From the NCBI GenBank assembly GCA_000974665.1, contig BBSY01000003.1, forward strand, positions 124,001 through 188,000: a DNA stretch of 64,000 nucleotides. The letters run 5' to 3'. A program made the position numbers and the translations under genes. The DNA is from an alpha proteobacterium U9-1i. Its GTDB lineage: Bacteria > Pseudomonadota > Alphaproteobacteria > Caulobacterales > Aquidulcibacteraceae. Under the pieces are notes generated by a model. The model was not told the DNA's origin. It worked only from the letters and a program-made list of their open reading frames with translations, and did no database searches. The number at the start of each line of letters is the position of its first letter. Position 1 is the first letter of the stretch. Of this stretch, positions 17,621-26,840 are shown piece by piece.

Positions 17621-18407
17621 AGCCTCGCCTCCGCCACACATCGTAAAGTGTCACCGCCGTCGCGACGGCCAGGTTCAAGCTGTCCGCCCGCCCGCGCATC
17701 GGCAGCTTTACCAAGAGATCGCACGCGGCCTCCATCTCGGCGCTGAGGCCCGATTGTTCGTTGCCCATGAGCACAATGATCCGCCCGCCAACACCGACGT
17801 CGTCGCCCAGCGCCGCGCCCTTCAGCGATGTCCCGAGCAGTTTGGCGCCGCGCGTGCGTTTGAACCGCAGAAGTTCGTCGAACGACGCGCGGGCGATCTT
17901 GACGCCGAACACCGACCCCATGGTCGCACGCACGGCTTCAATCGAAAATGGGTCGCAGCTCTCGCCGACCAGGACAACGCCGCCTGCGCCGACTGAGTCT
18001 GCGGTGCGCATGATCGTGCCCAAATTGCCGGGGTCACGGACGCCATCGAGGGCCACGATCAGCTCGCCGTTGATCTCCTCGATCGGCGCAAGGCGCTGCT
18101 TGTAGGCGCCGATCACCGTCTGGGCGTTCTCGCGTTTGGCGATTTGAGCGAGGATGGCCTCGCTTGTCTCCACGACCCGCACCCGCCGCGCCCCGGCGCG
18201 ATTTACCAAGTCGCGCACCTGAGGGCGCTCGAGTGCCGCTTCCGACACCACCAGAATTTCCGGCCACACCCCGACATCGGCCGCCTCCAGAGCGAGGCGA
18301 GCACCTTCGGCGAGGAACAAGCCGGTTTCGGCGCGTCCCTTCTTCGCGTGTAGCGATTTCAGCGTTTTGATGAGCGGATTGGCGGCGCTCGAGATCTTGT
18401 GCGGCAT
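17601..18407 (-). CDS. TrmH/SpoU-family RNA 2'-O-methyltransferase
   Basis: This SPOUT-fold methyltransferase of 268 residues should methylate a ribose 2'-OH of tRNA or rRNA. An N-terminal substrate-binding domain (about 1-95) is followed by the SpoU motifs: LDGVRDPGNLGTIMRTAD (motif 1, with the conserved Asn and Arg), VLMGNEQSGLS (motif 2) and LPMRGRADSLNLAVATAV (motif 3). I chose ATG 18407 because GGAG lies at the right distance. A TTG three codons upstream is possible but overlaps that site. Confidence 0.9.
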   Translation of the reverse strand: MPHKISSAANPLIKTLKSLHAKKGRAETGLFLAEGARLALEAADVGVWPEILVVSEAALERPQVRDLVNRAGARRVRVVETSEAILAQIAKRENAQTVIGAYKQRLAPIEEINGELIVALDGVRDPGNLGTIMRTADSVGAGGVVLVGESCDPFSIEAVRATMGSVFGVKIARASFDELLRFKRTRGAKLLGTSLKGAALGDDVGVGGRIIVLMGNEQSGLSAEMEAACDLLVKLPMRGRADSLNLAVATAVTLYDVWRRRGYDGARA

Positions 18408-18511
18408 GGGCTCCAACCGCGCTCAACCGCGGGGGTTTTCCGTTTCTCGCTTATTTTGATTGAGGTTAGAAGGGCAAGTGGGGCGAAAAGGCACACGCGA
18501 CGCGGGAAAAT

Positions 18512-18694
18512 ATGGTCGGGCTCATCCTTTCTGAGGTGCTGTTGTTCGCGGTCGCGATTGTGGCCGGCTTTGCGATCGGCTGGCGCGTTCATGTCGTGGC
18601 TGAGACGGCGCGTCGCCGAGAGGCCGAGCGCGAGATTGATTTGCTGCGCGCCGCTCTGAGCGACGCCCAAGTGCGCCGCGCGCGGATTTCGTGA
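18512..18694 (+). CDS. Small single-pass membrane protein
   Basis: This 60-residue protein has one N-terminal membrane helix (about 5-24) and a charged C-terminal helix rich in Arg and Glu. GGGA precedes the ATG. Its stop overlaps the start of the BON-OmpA gene as TGATG, so it is probably the first gene of a three-gene envelope operon. I recognise no family. Confidence 0.6.
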   Translation: MVGLILSEVLLFAVAIVAGFAIGWRVHVVAETARRREAEREIDLLRAALSDAQVRRARIS

Positions 18695-19803
18695 TGACTG
18701 ACGAGAGCTCCCTTCGTCGTTTGTTTTGGGTAGGCGTGGCGGGCGTCGCCGTCGCAATGCTTGGCGGCGTGTTTGGTGCGCACGATGGTTCGGTCTGGCG
18801 CATGCCGCGCGCTCTCGACGCGAGGGTCGAAGCGGCCTTGCAACGCGCGAACATGCCTGGGCTCGACGTGCGCATGCAGGGGCAGCGCGCCATCGTCAGC
18901 GGCATTGTTGAAACCGAGGAGGACGTCGAAGCCGCACGCCAAGCGACACTCACCGCCGCCGGCGCCGGCGGCGCGTGGGCCGGTGGGATCACGAGTGTTG
19001 ATGTCTCCGGCGTAAGCGCTGGCGTTTTCGAGCGCCCCTATGCGTGGAGCGTACGGCGCGATGGTAATCGTGTTCGACTAAACGGCGCCGTGCCCAGTGA
19101 GACCTCGCGTGAGCGCCTCATGGAAACCGCGCGCGCCTCGTTTCCAAATGCTGAAGCGATTGACGAGATGCGCGTCGTTGGCGGCGCCCCCAGCTCCACA
19201 TTTACCGATGTGGCGCGCCAAGCGATCATTGAGCTCGTGAATCTGCGCAATGGGCAAGTCCGCATTGTCGACAACCAAATTGCCGTCATTGGCGATGGCG
19301 ACGGTGAAGTGGTTGACGCGCTGCAGCACCGATACGCCAGTCCGCCGCCGCCATTTCGCGCGCGACTGGATCTCACTATAGATGGCCTCGACATCGCCAA
19401 CCCGGAGCTTCAGGGGCTCGACTTAAGGTCCGGCCGCGCCGAGACGTGCGCTCAGGCGTTTGATCGGCTGCTCGACGGGAATGTCATCAGCTTTGCGTCT
19501 GGCTCGGCGGCAATCGATCCATCAAGCCGTCGATTGCTGAATTCGCTGGCGTCGGTGGCGCTTCGCTGCGACCGATTCACTATCGAGGTGTCGGGTCACA
19601 CCGACAATCAAGGCGCGCGTGAACTCAACATGACCTTGTCCGAGGCGCGCGCAGAGGCGGTTGCGGCGTATCTCGCAAGCCAAGGCGTGTCTCGCGCGCG
19701 GTTGCGTGCGCAGGGCTTTGGTCCCGACCGGCCGCGCGCGCCAAACACGACGCCATCCGGACAGGCGCAAAACCGACGCATCGACTTCAGCGTGAGCGGG
19801 TAA
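18694..19803 (+). CDS. BON-OmpA envelope protein
   Basis: This 369-residue protein has an uncleaved N-terminal membrane anchor at about 10-29 and two BON-like repeats (about 40-108 and 115-170). A linker leads to an OmpA/MotB-type peptidoglycan-binding domain (about 255-368) containing SGHTDNQGARELN and the matching Arg in LSEARA. It should sit in the inner membrane and hold the cell wall, in the same general style as BON-OmpA proteins of other bacteria. A GTG one codon upstream is an alternative start. The next gene begins 4 bp after the stop. Confidence 0.82.
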   Translation: MTDESSLRRLFWVGVAGVAVAMLGGVFGAHDGSVWRMPRALDARVEAALQRANMPGLDVRMQGQRAIVSGIVETEEDVEAARQATLTAAGAGGAWAGGITSVDVSGVSAGVFERPYAWSVRRDGNRVRLNGAVPSETSRERLMETARASFPNAEAIDEMRVVGGAPSSTFTDVARQAIIELVNLRNGQVRIVDNQIAVIGDGDGEVVDALQHRYASPPPPFRARLDLTIDGLDIANPELQGLDLRSGRAETCAQAFDRLLDGNVISFASGSAAIDPSSRRLLNSLASVALRCDRFTIEVSGHTDNQGARELNMTLSEARAEAVAAYLASQGVSRARLRAQGFGPDRPRAPNTTPSGQAQNRRIDFSVSG

Positions 19804-19806
19804 GTC

Positions 19807-21045
19807 ATGATCTATTTGATCACACAATTGGCTGGGTTTTTGCTGCTTGCTTCGGCAAGTGCAGCGCTGATGGGCTGGGTGTACGCAGCGGTTCAAGCGA
19901 TGCCCGCGCGGGCGCGCCAGCGTTCGGAACGCGAGGCTTTGGTGCGTGATCTGCGCGCTCTCGCTACAGCTGAAGGCGGCGCGCCGGCGCCGCTTGCCGA
20001 CCCGGAGCTCGCATCGTTGCGTAGCCGGGTCGCCCTTGAAGGCGCCCGCGCCGCGGAGGCAGAGCGCAACCTAGAGGCCGCGCGCGCCCGCGCCGACGAC
20101 GCCGTGAGCCGCATTGCGGAACTGGAACGCGCGCTCGAGCAGCAATCACCCGCGCCCGAGATCATGCCGTCCGACGCCATTGAGGTAGAGGCGATTCCAG
20201 TGCTCGCCACCGACAGTGCATTGCAGGCGTGGCGCTTGCGCTATTTCGAGCAGCGCGTGCGTTACCTGGAGGCAACGCTCGCGCCTGCGGCGCCGCCGGC
20301 GCTTGAGGTCGCTGATCCCGCGCCCTTGGAATGGCGCGCGCGCGTCGCCGAGGCGCGAGCGTCTCACCTTGAAGAGGAAGTGCGCAACGCCGAGCGCGGT
20401 GCGCGCAATGAGCCGGCGCCGATCGACCCTGAGCCACAAGAAGTGTCCGCGTTCGCGGCCGACGTCGAGACGGATGCACTGCTGCGTTGGCGGATGCTGT
20501 ATCTTGAGCGCCGCGTTGCTCACTTGCAGGCAGAAGCCGCCGCGGCCCCGCCACCTGCGCCCGTTTCCGCGCCAACGGGCCCCGATCCTGAATTGTGGAA
20601 GTGGCGTTCGCGCTACCTCGAAGCACGCTTGCGCCATTTGGAATCGCGTGAACCACTCATGCCGCCGCAGACGGCGCCTGCGGTTGCGGTTGCACCGCAG
20701 GTCGTAGCTGCCGATCCGGATGAGCCGCCAGAGCGCGTCACGCGCCTGGTGCCCGCAGGAGCCGAGGAGCGCCCGCCGACTTTGCCTGGTCCGCGCGGCG
20801 GCGCGCCGGACGACCTTACCCTGATCGACGGCGTCAGCCAGCTTCAGCAAACCACGTTCTATTCGCTCGGCGTGTTTCACTTCGACCAGATCGCTTCTTG
20901 GTCGCCGGCCAATGTCGCTTGGGTTGACCAGTATTTGCGGCTGCGCGGTCGCATCGTTGACGAAGAATGGGTTGAGCAGGCCGAGGACCTCTCCCGTGAC
21001 GGCGTGGTCGCTGCACGGCGCGTGCTTGAGGGCGAGGACGCTTAA
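19807..21045 (+). CDS. Membrane-anchored repeat/coiled-coil protein with a C-terminal helix-hairpin-helix domain
   Basis: This 412-residue protein has an N-terminal membrane segment (about 4-30) and a charged coiled coil (36-112). Four spaced copies of a WR-x-x-Y/V-x-E-x-R-x-x-x-L-E motif follow at about 139-156, 174-191, 226-243 and 263-280. Pro/Ala-rich linkers separate them. The C-terminal domain (about 335-395, DDLTLIDGVSQLQQ through WVDQYLRLRGRI) resembles the small helix-hairpin-helix domain found fused to NuoE or ribosomal L21 in alphaproteobacteria. No function is known. It is probably co-expressed with the two upstream envelope genes and ends over the stop of recQ. Confidence 0.7.
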   Translation: MIYLITQLAGFLLLASASAALMGWVYAAVQAMPARARQRSEREALVRDLRALATAEGGAPAPLADPELASLRSRVALEGARAAEAERNLEAARARADDAVSRIAELERALEQQSPAPEIMPSDAIEVEAIPVLATDSALQAWRLRYFEQRVRYLEATLAPAAPPALEVADPAPLEWRARVAEARASHLEEEVRNAERGARNEPAPIDPEPQEVSAFAADVETDALLRWRMLYLERRVAHLQAEAAAAPPPAPVSAPTGPDPELWKWRSRYLEARLRHLESREPLMPPQTAPAVAVAPQVVAADPDEPPERVTRLVPAGAEERPPTLPGPRGGAPDDLTLIDGVSQLQQTTFYSLGVFHFDQIASWSPANVAWVDQYLRLRGRIVDEEWVEQAEDLSRDGVVAARRVLEGEDA

Positions 21046-22877
21046 GCGACAGCGCCAAGTACGGCCAGCACGCTCGCGCCGTGCCGCGCAAGCTTGGCTT
21101 CACCAATGCCCGAGATGCGCCCCAGCGCCGACAAATTGGCTGGCTTTGCTGTGACAATCGCCGCCAGTGTCGCGTCGTGAAAAATCACGTAAGGCGGAAC
21201 GCCAAGCGCGGCCGCGGTCTCGCGCCGCCAATTGCGCAACGCGTCGAACAATTTGGCGTCGTCGCCGCTGAAGCCGGCCTGTGTGCCTTTTTTGGCGCCG
21301 CGCGCGGCGCGGCGCTCCTCCTTGGAGCGGCGGCCTGATTTGAGCTCCTCGCGGATGCGCACTTGGCGCTCCTTGCGGAAGATTGCCCGCGATGCCTCTT
21401 CGTCCGCGACAGCCAGCGTGGGGCGCTCGGTTTCGTCCTCCGTCAGCACGCCTTCAAACAAAAGGTGCTCGATCACACGCCGCCACAACGCTTCGCTCTG
21501 GTCAGCGCCGATGCCGTAAGTCGTCCGCGTCGCGTATTGTTCGTCCAGCCCATCGCGCGGCGCGCCGCCAAGCAAATGGTGGATTACGCGCCCACGCCCG
21601 AACCGTTGATCCATCCGGATCACCGCTGAGATCGCCTTCGCCGCAAATTCCGTCGCATCAATCGAAGCCGGCGGATCGGCGCAAATATCGCACACGCCAC
21701 ATGGCTCCGCATTCTCTTCGCCGAAATAACGCCGGACGCCGGCGCGGCGGCAGGTGAGGCCATCTAGGAAATTATAAAGCTGGCGAGCCTTTTTGATCTG
21801 TACCGCCTTAACTTGATCCGCTGCACTTGATTGGTTTGCGAACATGAGCGCGCGCCGCAGATCGCCTGCGCCGTAAAGCGCGACCCCTTCGGATTGTTCG
21901 CCGTCGCGGCCTGCGCGGCCAACCTCTTGCCAATACGCTTCTATCGATTTGGGCGGGTCGGCATGGATCACGTAGCGTACGTCGGGTTTGTCGACGCCCA
22001 TGCCGAACGCGACGGTCGCCACCATCACCACATCATCGGCTTCTTGGAAGTGGTGCTGACGCTGCGCGCGCAGCGGAGCATCAAGGCCGGCGTGATAACC
22101 GAGCGCGTCGATGCCTGCAGCTTGCAGGTTGGCGGCCAGCGTCTCGACATTATCGCGCGTCGCGGCGTAAACGATGCCTGACACGCCCTTGCGCGCCGCA
22201 GCCAACTGCAACACCCGTTCGCCTGGTTTGGCGCCCTTGCGCTCTGCGCTGAGCACCAGATTCGGCCGATCGAACGAAGCGACGAAGGCGCGCGCGTCTT
22301 GCAGCTGAAGCTGCTCACGGATATCGGCTTGGGTCCGGAGATCGGCTGTCGCCGTCACTGCAATGCGCGGCGTTCGCGGAAACAGCTCCGCCAGCCTCCC
22401 CAGCGCGCGATAGTCAGGGCGGAAGTCGTGTCCCCATTGGCTGACGCAATGCGCCTCATCGATGGCGATCAAAGACAGCGGGCATTGCTGCAGGAAGTTC
22501 AGAAGGTTCGACGCGAATAAACCTTCGGGGGAAACATAGATGAGATCGAGCTTGCCTTCGCGCATCGCGGCCAAGCATTCATTGCGCGCGTCGCGGTCGA
22601 GCGACGAATCCAACCGCGCTGCGGCGATGCCCGCCACGCGCAGCGCCGCGACTTGATCCTGCATCAACGCGATGAGCGGCGAGACCACCAGCCCGCAGCC
22701 CGGCCGAAGGATCGCCGGAATTTGGTAGCAGAAGCTTTTGCCGCCGCCGGTCGGCAGCACCGCCATCACGTCGCGCCCGGCGAGCACTTCGCCGATCACG
22801 TCCGCTTGCAGGCCGCGAAACTCGGCATGGCCGAATACGCGCTGCAGAAGCTCGCGGGCGGTGGAGAGGTCGGCCAT
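21042..22877 (-). CDS. recQ: ATP-dependent DNA helicase RecQ
   Basis: This 3'-5' helicase of superfamily 2 acts in recombination and fork repair. The 611 residues include Walker A TGGGKS (43-48), the DEAH box at 140-143, the aromatic-rich loop after it (CVSQWGHDFRP), and motif VI QEVGRAGRDG. The zinc-binding domain includes CGVCDIC, a winged-helix region follows, and an HRDC domain lies at the C-terminus (about 535-608). The ATG lies 9 bp after the yhhN stop, so it may be the last gene of the mutase operon. Confidence 0.95.
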   Translation of the reverse strand: MADLSTARELLQRVFGHAEFRGLQADVIGEVLAGRDVMAVLPTGGGKSFCYQIPAILRPGCGLVVSPLIALMQDQVAALRVAGIAAARLDSSLDRDARNECLAAMREGKLDLIYVSPEGLFASNLLNFLQQCPLSLIAIDEAHCVSQWGHDFRPDYRALGRLAELFPRTPRIAVTATADLRTQADIREQLQLQDARAFVASFDRPNLVLSAERKGAKPGERVLQLAAARKGVSGIVYAATRDNVETLAANLQAAGIDALGYHAGLDAPLRAQRQHHFQEADDVVMVATVAFGMGVDKPDVRYVIHADPPKSIEAYWQEVGRAGRDGEQSEGVALYGAGDLRRALMFANQSSAADQVKAVQIKKARQLYNFLDGLTCRRAGVRRYFGEENAEPCGVCDICADPPASIDATEFAAKAISAVIRMDQRFGRGRVIHHLLGGAPRDGLDEQYATRTTYGIGADQSEALWRRVIEHLLFEGVLTEDETERPTLAVADEEASRAIFRKERQVRIREELKSGRRSKEERRAARGAKKGTQAGFSGDDAKLFDALRNWRRETAAALGVPPYVIFHDATLAAIVTAKPANLSALGRISGIGEAKLARHGASVLAVLGAVA

Positions 22878-22886
22878 TGGCCGTAC

Positions 22887-23558
22887 TTAGGAGCGCTCTG
22901 CCTGCTTGTGCAATCCAAGCGCGCCGAAGCAGATGGCCGCTTGTCCGGCCCAATAGATTATCCAGCCAGCAAAGCTGCGCCAGAACGCCAGTGTCGGATC
23001 GCTGGCGGTATGGAACATGTTCCAGGCGACGAAGCCGTCGGAGATGAAGAACAACACCGCGCCCGCCATCGCCAGCCAGCGTGTGGCAGGCAGCGTGAAG
23101 GACGCAAGCGCCATGAGGGTGAGGACGCCGGTGTAGACGCTGAGCGGTGCGAACATCGCATTGTCGCGCGGCACGAGCAGCGATGTCATCGCGAACGCGG
23201 CGACGACGAGCGCCAGCGCGGCGAGCAGGCGCGTCGGCTGCTTCAACGCGGAGACGCCGAGGCCGACGCGGAGAAAAAGCGCGATGTAGAAGAGGTGGCC
23301 GATAAAAAACGCGAGCGCGCCGTAGAGAAACGTCTCCGGGCTCCACGCCAACAACGCATCGCCCAGCGCGCCAAAGAGGAGGCCCGCCGCAAGCAGGCGC
23401 GAGCGCGTGATAAGGGCGATCAGCCCGAGGATGATGATGCTGGAGGCTTTGAAGATCGTGCCGACGACGAAAGGCGGATCGCCGGCGTAGAGGCTTGAGC
23501 CGAACGCGCCGTAGGCGATGGCTAGGATGGCGGAGAGGGCTAGGAGCGCCGTCGTCAC
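22887..23558 (-). CDS. YhhN (TMEM86/lysoplasmalogenase-like) membrane protein
   Basis: This 223-residue integral membrane protein has about seven to eight hydrophobic helices. The family's conserved segments are present, including FGALGDALLAW and GAVLFFISDGFVAWNMF, which carry the Asp residues typical of YhhN proteins. Eukaryotic members hydrolyse lysoplasmalogen vinyl-ether lipids; the bacterial role is not settled. The GTG start overlaps the upstream stop by 4 bp. Confidence 0.85.
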   Translation of the reverse strand: MTTALLALSAILAIAYGAFGSSLYAGDPPFVVGTIFKASSIIILGLIALITRSRLLAAGLLFGALGDALLAWSPETFLYGALAFFIGHLFYIALFLRVGLGVSALKQPTRLLAALALVVAAFAMTSLLVPRDNAMFAPLSVYTGVLTLMALASFTLPATRWLAMAGAVLFFISDGFVAWNMFHTASDPTLAFWRSFAGWIIYWAGQAAICFGALGLHKQAERS

Positions 23559-23914
23559 GTATATCTCCGTTCTTCTTGGACCTTTCGATCGCAGGATTCA
23601 CAAAGAACTCGAGTGTTCTCCAAAGTGTATCCCTTGGGCGCGTCGTAACGATCCAGAACGGCATACTTCTCCGGCAGAAGATTGGAGCACACGGCACATA
23701 TGTCGTTCTGCTCTCTACGTTTTTGAGTCTTGATCTTGCGGCGAACCATTGGTCCGTCGCGTTCGTCATAAACGAGTTCTTTCGAGATCTTGCGCCGATA
23801 GGCGAAGAGAAGATCGGAATCTCCGCACGCTAGAGCATCAAGCTTTAGCCGGATTTCTTCGAGCAACCGATGTGCTTTCTCTAATTCTGAGCCGGAGAGC
23901 CTTCTATTGGGCAT
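23555..23914 (-). CDS. Small HNH-like zinc-binding protein
   Basis: This 119-residue protein has a helical N-terminal half. A C-terminal module reads CAVC, then LDRYDAPKGYTLENTRVLC, then ESC. Two CxxC-type pairs around an LDR...GYTLENT core resemble the zinc-stabilised HNH fold, although the usual catalytic His is not obvious, so it may bind without cutting. It overlaps the mutase large-subunit stop (TGATG) and the next gene's start (GTGA). Confidence 0.6.
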   Translation of the reverse strand: MPNRRLSGSELEKAHRLLEEIRLKLDALACGDSDLLFAYRRKISKELVYDERDGPMVRRKIKTQKRREQNDICAVCSNLLPEKYAVLDRYDAPKGYTLENTRVLCESCDRKVQEERRYT

Positions 23915-26067
23915 CAGTCCTTCCGCGCCGGCTGCGCATACCCGAGCTTCTGGTTCAGCGCGCTGAGCAGGTCTTGCGCGATGTCCGCGATCACGCCGCC
24001 GGGCGGGTAGACGGCCGCCGCGCCCATGTCTTTTAGTGTTGCGATATCTTCCGGCGGGATAACGCCGCCGACGACGATCATGATGTCGCCGCGTCCGCGT
24101 TCGGTGAGCGCCGCGCGCAAAGCGGGCGTGAGCGTGAGGTGGCCGGCCGCCAGCGAAGACACGCCGACAATATGTACGCCCTTGGCGATGGCTTGGTCGG
24201 CGACCTCTTCCGGCGTTGCGAACAGCGGGCCGATCTCGACATCGAAGCCAAGATCGCTGAACGCGCTGGCGACAACCTTTTGTCCGCGATCGTGGCCATC
24301 CTGTCCCATCTTAGCGACGAGGATGCGTGGGCGTTTGCCTTCGCTCTCCTCGAATGCCTTCACGCTCTGCCGCGCGCGCTCAACCGCGCCGTCGTTTGCG
24401 GCCTCGCGCGAGTAAACGCCGGTTACAAGCCGGATCGGCGGCTGGTGGCGGTTGAATGCGCGTTCGAGCGCAAGCGACATCTCGCCGACAGTAGCTTTCG
24501 CCCGGCCGGCCTTAACCGCCAGCTCCAGCAGATTGCCTTTGCCGATGGCGCCGTTGTGCAACGCTTCGAGCGATGCTTGCACCGCCACTTCATCGCGCTC
24601 ACCGCGCAGGCGCTTCAGCTTATCAAGCTGCATCGTCCGCACCTTGGCGTTATCGACCTTCAGCACCGGAACCTCTTCTTCCACATCGAGCTTGAACTTG
24701 TTCACGCCGACGATGGTTTGATGCCCGGTGTCGATCCGCGCCTGTGTGCGGGCCGCGGCTTCCTCGATGCGCGCTTTCGGCAAGCCTTGATCGATCGCTT
24801 CCGACATGCCGCCGAGTTTCTCGACTTCTTCGATGTGGGCCCACGCTTTCGCCGCGAGGTCGGCCGTGAGGCGTTCGACATAATACGAACCGCCCCAGGG
24901 ATCGGCGGGGCGCGTCACGCCGCCTTCGCTTTGCAACAGGATTTGCGTGTTGCGGGCGATGCGAGCCGAGAAATCCGTTGGCAGCGCGAGCGCTTCATCC
25001 AGCGAATTGGTGTGCAGCGATTGGGTGCCGCCATAGGCCGCCGCCATCGCTTCGACGCAGGTGCGCACGGCGTTGTTGTAAACGTCCTGCGCGGTGAGGC
25101 TCCAGCCGCTGGTTTGGCAGTGCGTGCGCAGCGCGCGGGATTTGTCGCTGGCGCCGAATTGCGTGAGCAGCTTCGCCCACAACAGACGCGCGGCGCGCAT
25201 CTTGGCGATCTCCATGAACGGGTTCATGCCGATCGCCCAAAAGAACGAAAGCCGCGGTGCAAACTCGTCGATCTTCAAACCCGCCGCCACACCTGCGCGC
25301 GCGTACTCGACGCCATCGGCCAGCGTGTAGCCAAGCTCGAGGTCGGCCGTCGCACCGGCTTCCTGCATGTGATAGCCACTGATTGAGATTGAATTGAACT
25401 TCGGCATCTCCTTCGCAGTGTAAGCGAAGATGTCCGAGACGATCCGCATCGACGGCTTGGGCGGATAGATGAACGTGTTCCGCACCATGAATTCTTTGAG
25501 GATGTCGTTCTGGATCGTGCCGCTGAGCTTCGCGTGCGGCACGTTCTGCTCTTCGCCGGCGACGATATAGAGCGCCATGATCGGCAGCACCGCGCCGTTC
25601 ATGGTCATCGACACGCTCATCTGATCGAGCGGAATGCCGGCGAACAATGTCCGCATGTCGTAGATGGAATCGATCGCCACGCCGGCCATGCCGACATCGC
25701 CAACGACGCGCGGGTGATCCGAATCGTAGCCACGATGCGTGGCCAGATCGAACGCGACCGAAAGGCCCTTCTGTCCGGCCGCCAGATTGCGGCGATAGAA
25801 AGCGTTTGAATCCTCCGCCGTCGAAAAGCCGGCGTATTGCCGGATCGTCCACGGTTGCTGCACGTACATCGTCGGGTACGGCCCGCGCCCGTACGGTGCG
25901 AGGCCCGGATAGCCATCGACAAAGTCTAGTCCCTCGCGGTCTTTGGCGTCATATGCGGTCTTCACCGCGATGCCTTCCGGTGTGAGCCACGTGTCGCCCA
26001 ACATCGGTGCGGTGCGCGCTACATCTGGGTCGCTGAGCGCGAGCTTGGAGAAGTCGGGGAGGGTCAT
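23914..26067 (-). CDS. scpA: Methylmalonyl-CoA mutase, large (catalytic) subunit
   Basis: This B12 enzyme interconverts methylmalonyl-CoA and succinyl-CoA, for example in propionate breakdown. The 717-residue protein has an N-terminal TIM barrel with the family segments [21 protein letters not shown] and [12 protein letters not shown]. The C-terminal cobalamin domain has the base-off motif DGHDRG (Asp590, His592, Gly595), so this is the active subunit. It overlaps the lysozyme-like gene upstream (ATGA) and the HNH-like gene downstream. The small subunit is two genes upstream in the same operon. Confidence 0.95.
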   Translation of the reverse strand: MTLPDFSKLALSDPDVARTAPMLGDTWLTPEGIAVKTAYDAKDREGLDFVDGYPGLAPYGRGPYPTMYVQQPWTIRQYAGFSTAEDSNAFYRRNLAAGQKGLSVAFDLATHRGYDSDHPRVVGDVGMAGVAIDSIYDMRTLFAGIPLDQMSVSMTMNGAVLPIMALYIVAGEEQNVPHAKLSGTIQNDILKEFMVRNTFIYPPKPSMRIVSDIFAYTAKEMPKFNSISISGYHMQEAGATADLELGYTLADGVEYARAGVAAGLKIDEFAPRLSFFWAIGMNPFMEIAKMRAARLLWAKLLTQFGASDKSRALRTHCQTSGWSLTAQDVYNNAVRTCVEAMAAAYGGTQSLHTNSLDEALALPTDFSARIARNTQILLQSEGGVTRPADPWGGSYYVERLTADLAAKAWAHIEEVEKLGGMSEAIDQGLPKARIEEAAARTQARIDTGHQTIVGVNKFKLDVEEEVPVLKVDNAKVRTMQLDKLKRLRGERDEVAVQASLEALHNGAIGKGNLLELAVKAGRAKATVGEMSLALERAFNRHQPPIRLVTGVYSREAANDGAVERARQSVKAFEESEGKRPRILVAKMGQDGHDRGQKVVASAFSDLGFDVEIGPLFATPEEVADQAIAKGVHIVGVSSLAAGHLTLTPALRAALTERGRGDIMIVVGGVIPPEDIATLKDMGAAAVYPPGGVIADIAQDLLSALNQKLGYAQPARKD

Positions 26068-26840
26068 GAGTTTGGCCGTGGGCTTGGTGATGCAAAATTG
26101 GCGAGTGCACGCGCATCGCCGCGGAAGGCGTTGAGATCGATCGGGCCACTGACGCCCTGCTTATGGCCGCGATTGTGGTGCTGCCAAATGATCCAATCGC
26201 GCTCGCGAAAACGCGGCTCGACGCCGAGCGAGCGGATCCAAAAGCGTTCGCCGGTCATATCGGTGAGATGCAGATCGTGAAATTCGCGCGTCGTATAAAT
26301 CAGCGGGCGCACGCCATAATGCGCCTGCACGATGTCAAGGAACACGCGCGCTTCGCCGACGACATCCGTCATCGTCGGCCCGCGCCGACAGGGGCCCTTG
26401 TGTTCGAGGTCGAGCGCGTGCGGCAGCGCGCCGGCGACGCGCGGAACGATGGCGATAAAATTGGCCGCTTGCCGTGCGCCCGGTTGGCAGAGCGTGAAGA
26501 AATGGTACGCGCCGCGATAGAGCCCCGCCGCGCCCGCCGCGTCCCAATTGAACGCGAAGCGTTCATCAACGTGATCGGCGCCCTCGGTTGCCTTGATGTA
26601 GGCGAACGCCACATCGTCAGCGGCCAAAGCGCGCCAGTCGATCGCGCCCTGATGCCAAGACACGTCAACGCCCTGCACATAGCGGTTGGCCCAAGGCGTC
26701 CACCAACCGCCCGCAAGCGCGCCAAGCGCTCCAATTGCGAAAACAGCGCCAAACGCGAACGCGGCCAACACCGCACGCTGCCGACCTTCGCGGCCAGTGC
26801 GGCAAACGTCGCGCGCCATCGGAGGCGTGTCTGACGCCAT
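26064..26840 (-). CDS. GH25 lysozyme-like muramidase, membrane anchored
   Basis: This 258-residue protein has an N-terminal membrane anchor or signal segment (about 22-45) and a GH25 catalytic domain (about 55-250). GVDVSWHQG supplies the N-terminal Asp, and HALDLEH carries the Asp-x-Glu pair of the family active site. It should cleave peptidoglycan glycan strands in the periplasm. It lies between the two methylmalonyl-CoA mutase subunit genes, overlapping both (TAATG at its start, ATGA at its end). The placement is odd for a cell-wall enzyme. Confidence 0.85.
   Translation of the reverse strand: MASDTPPMARDVCRTGREGRQRAVLAAFAFGAVFAIGALGALAGGWWTPWANRYVQGVDVSWHQGAIDWRALAADDVAFAYIKATEGADHVDERFAFNWDAAGAAGLYRGAYHFFTLCQPGARQAANFIAIVPRVAGALPHALDLEHKGPCRRGPTMTDVVGEARVFLDIVQAHYGVRPLIYTTREFHDLHLTDMTGERFWIRSLGVEPRFRERDWIIWQHHNRGHKQGVSGPIDLNAFRGDARALANFASPSPRPNS

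Noticed and set aside
24139-25386. 415-codon plus-strand frame over the mutase large subunit
   Set aside because: It is antisense to a full-length, motif-complete mutase gene.
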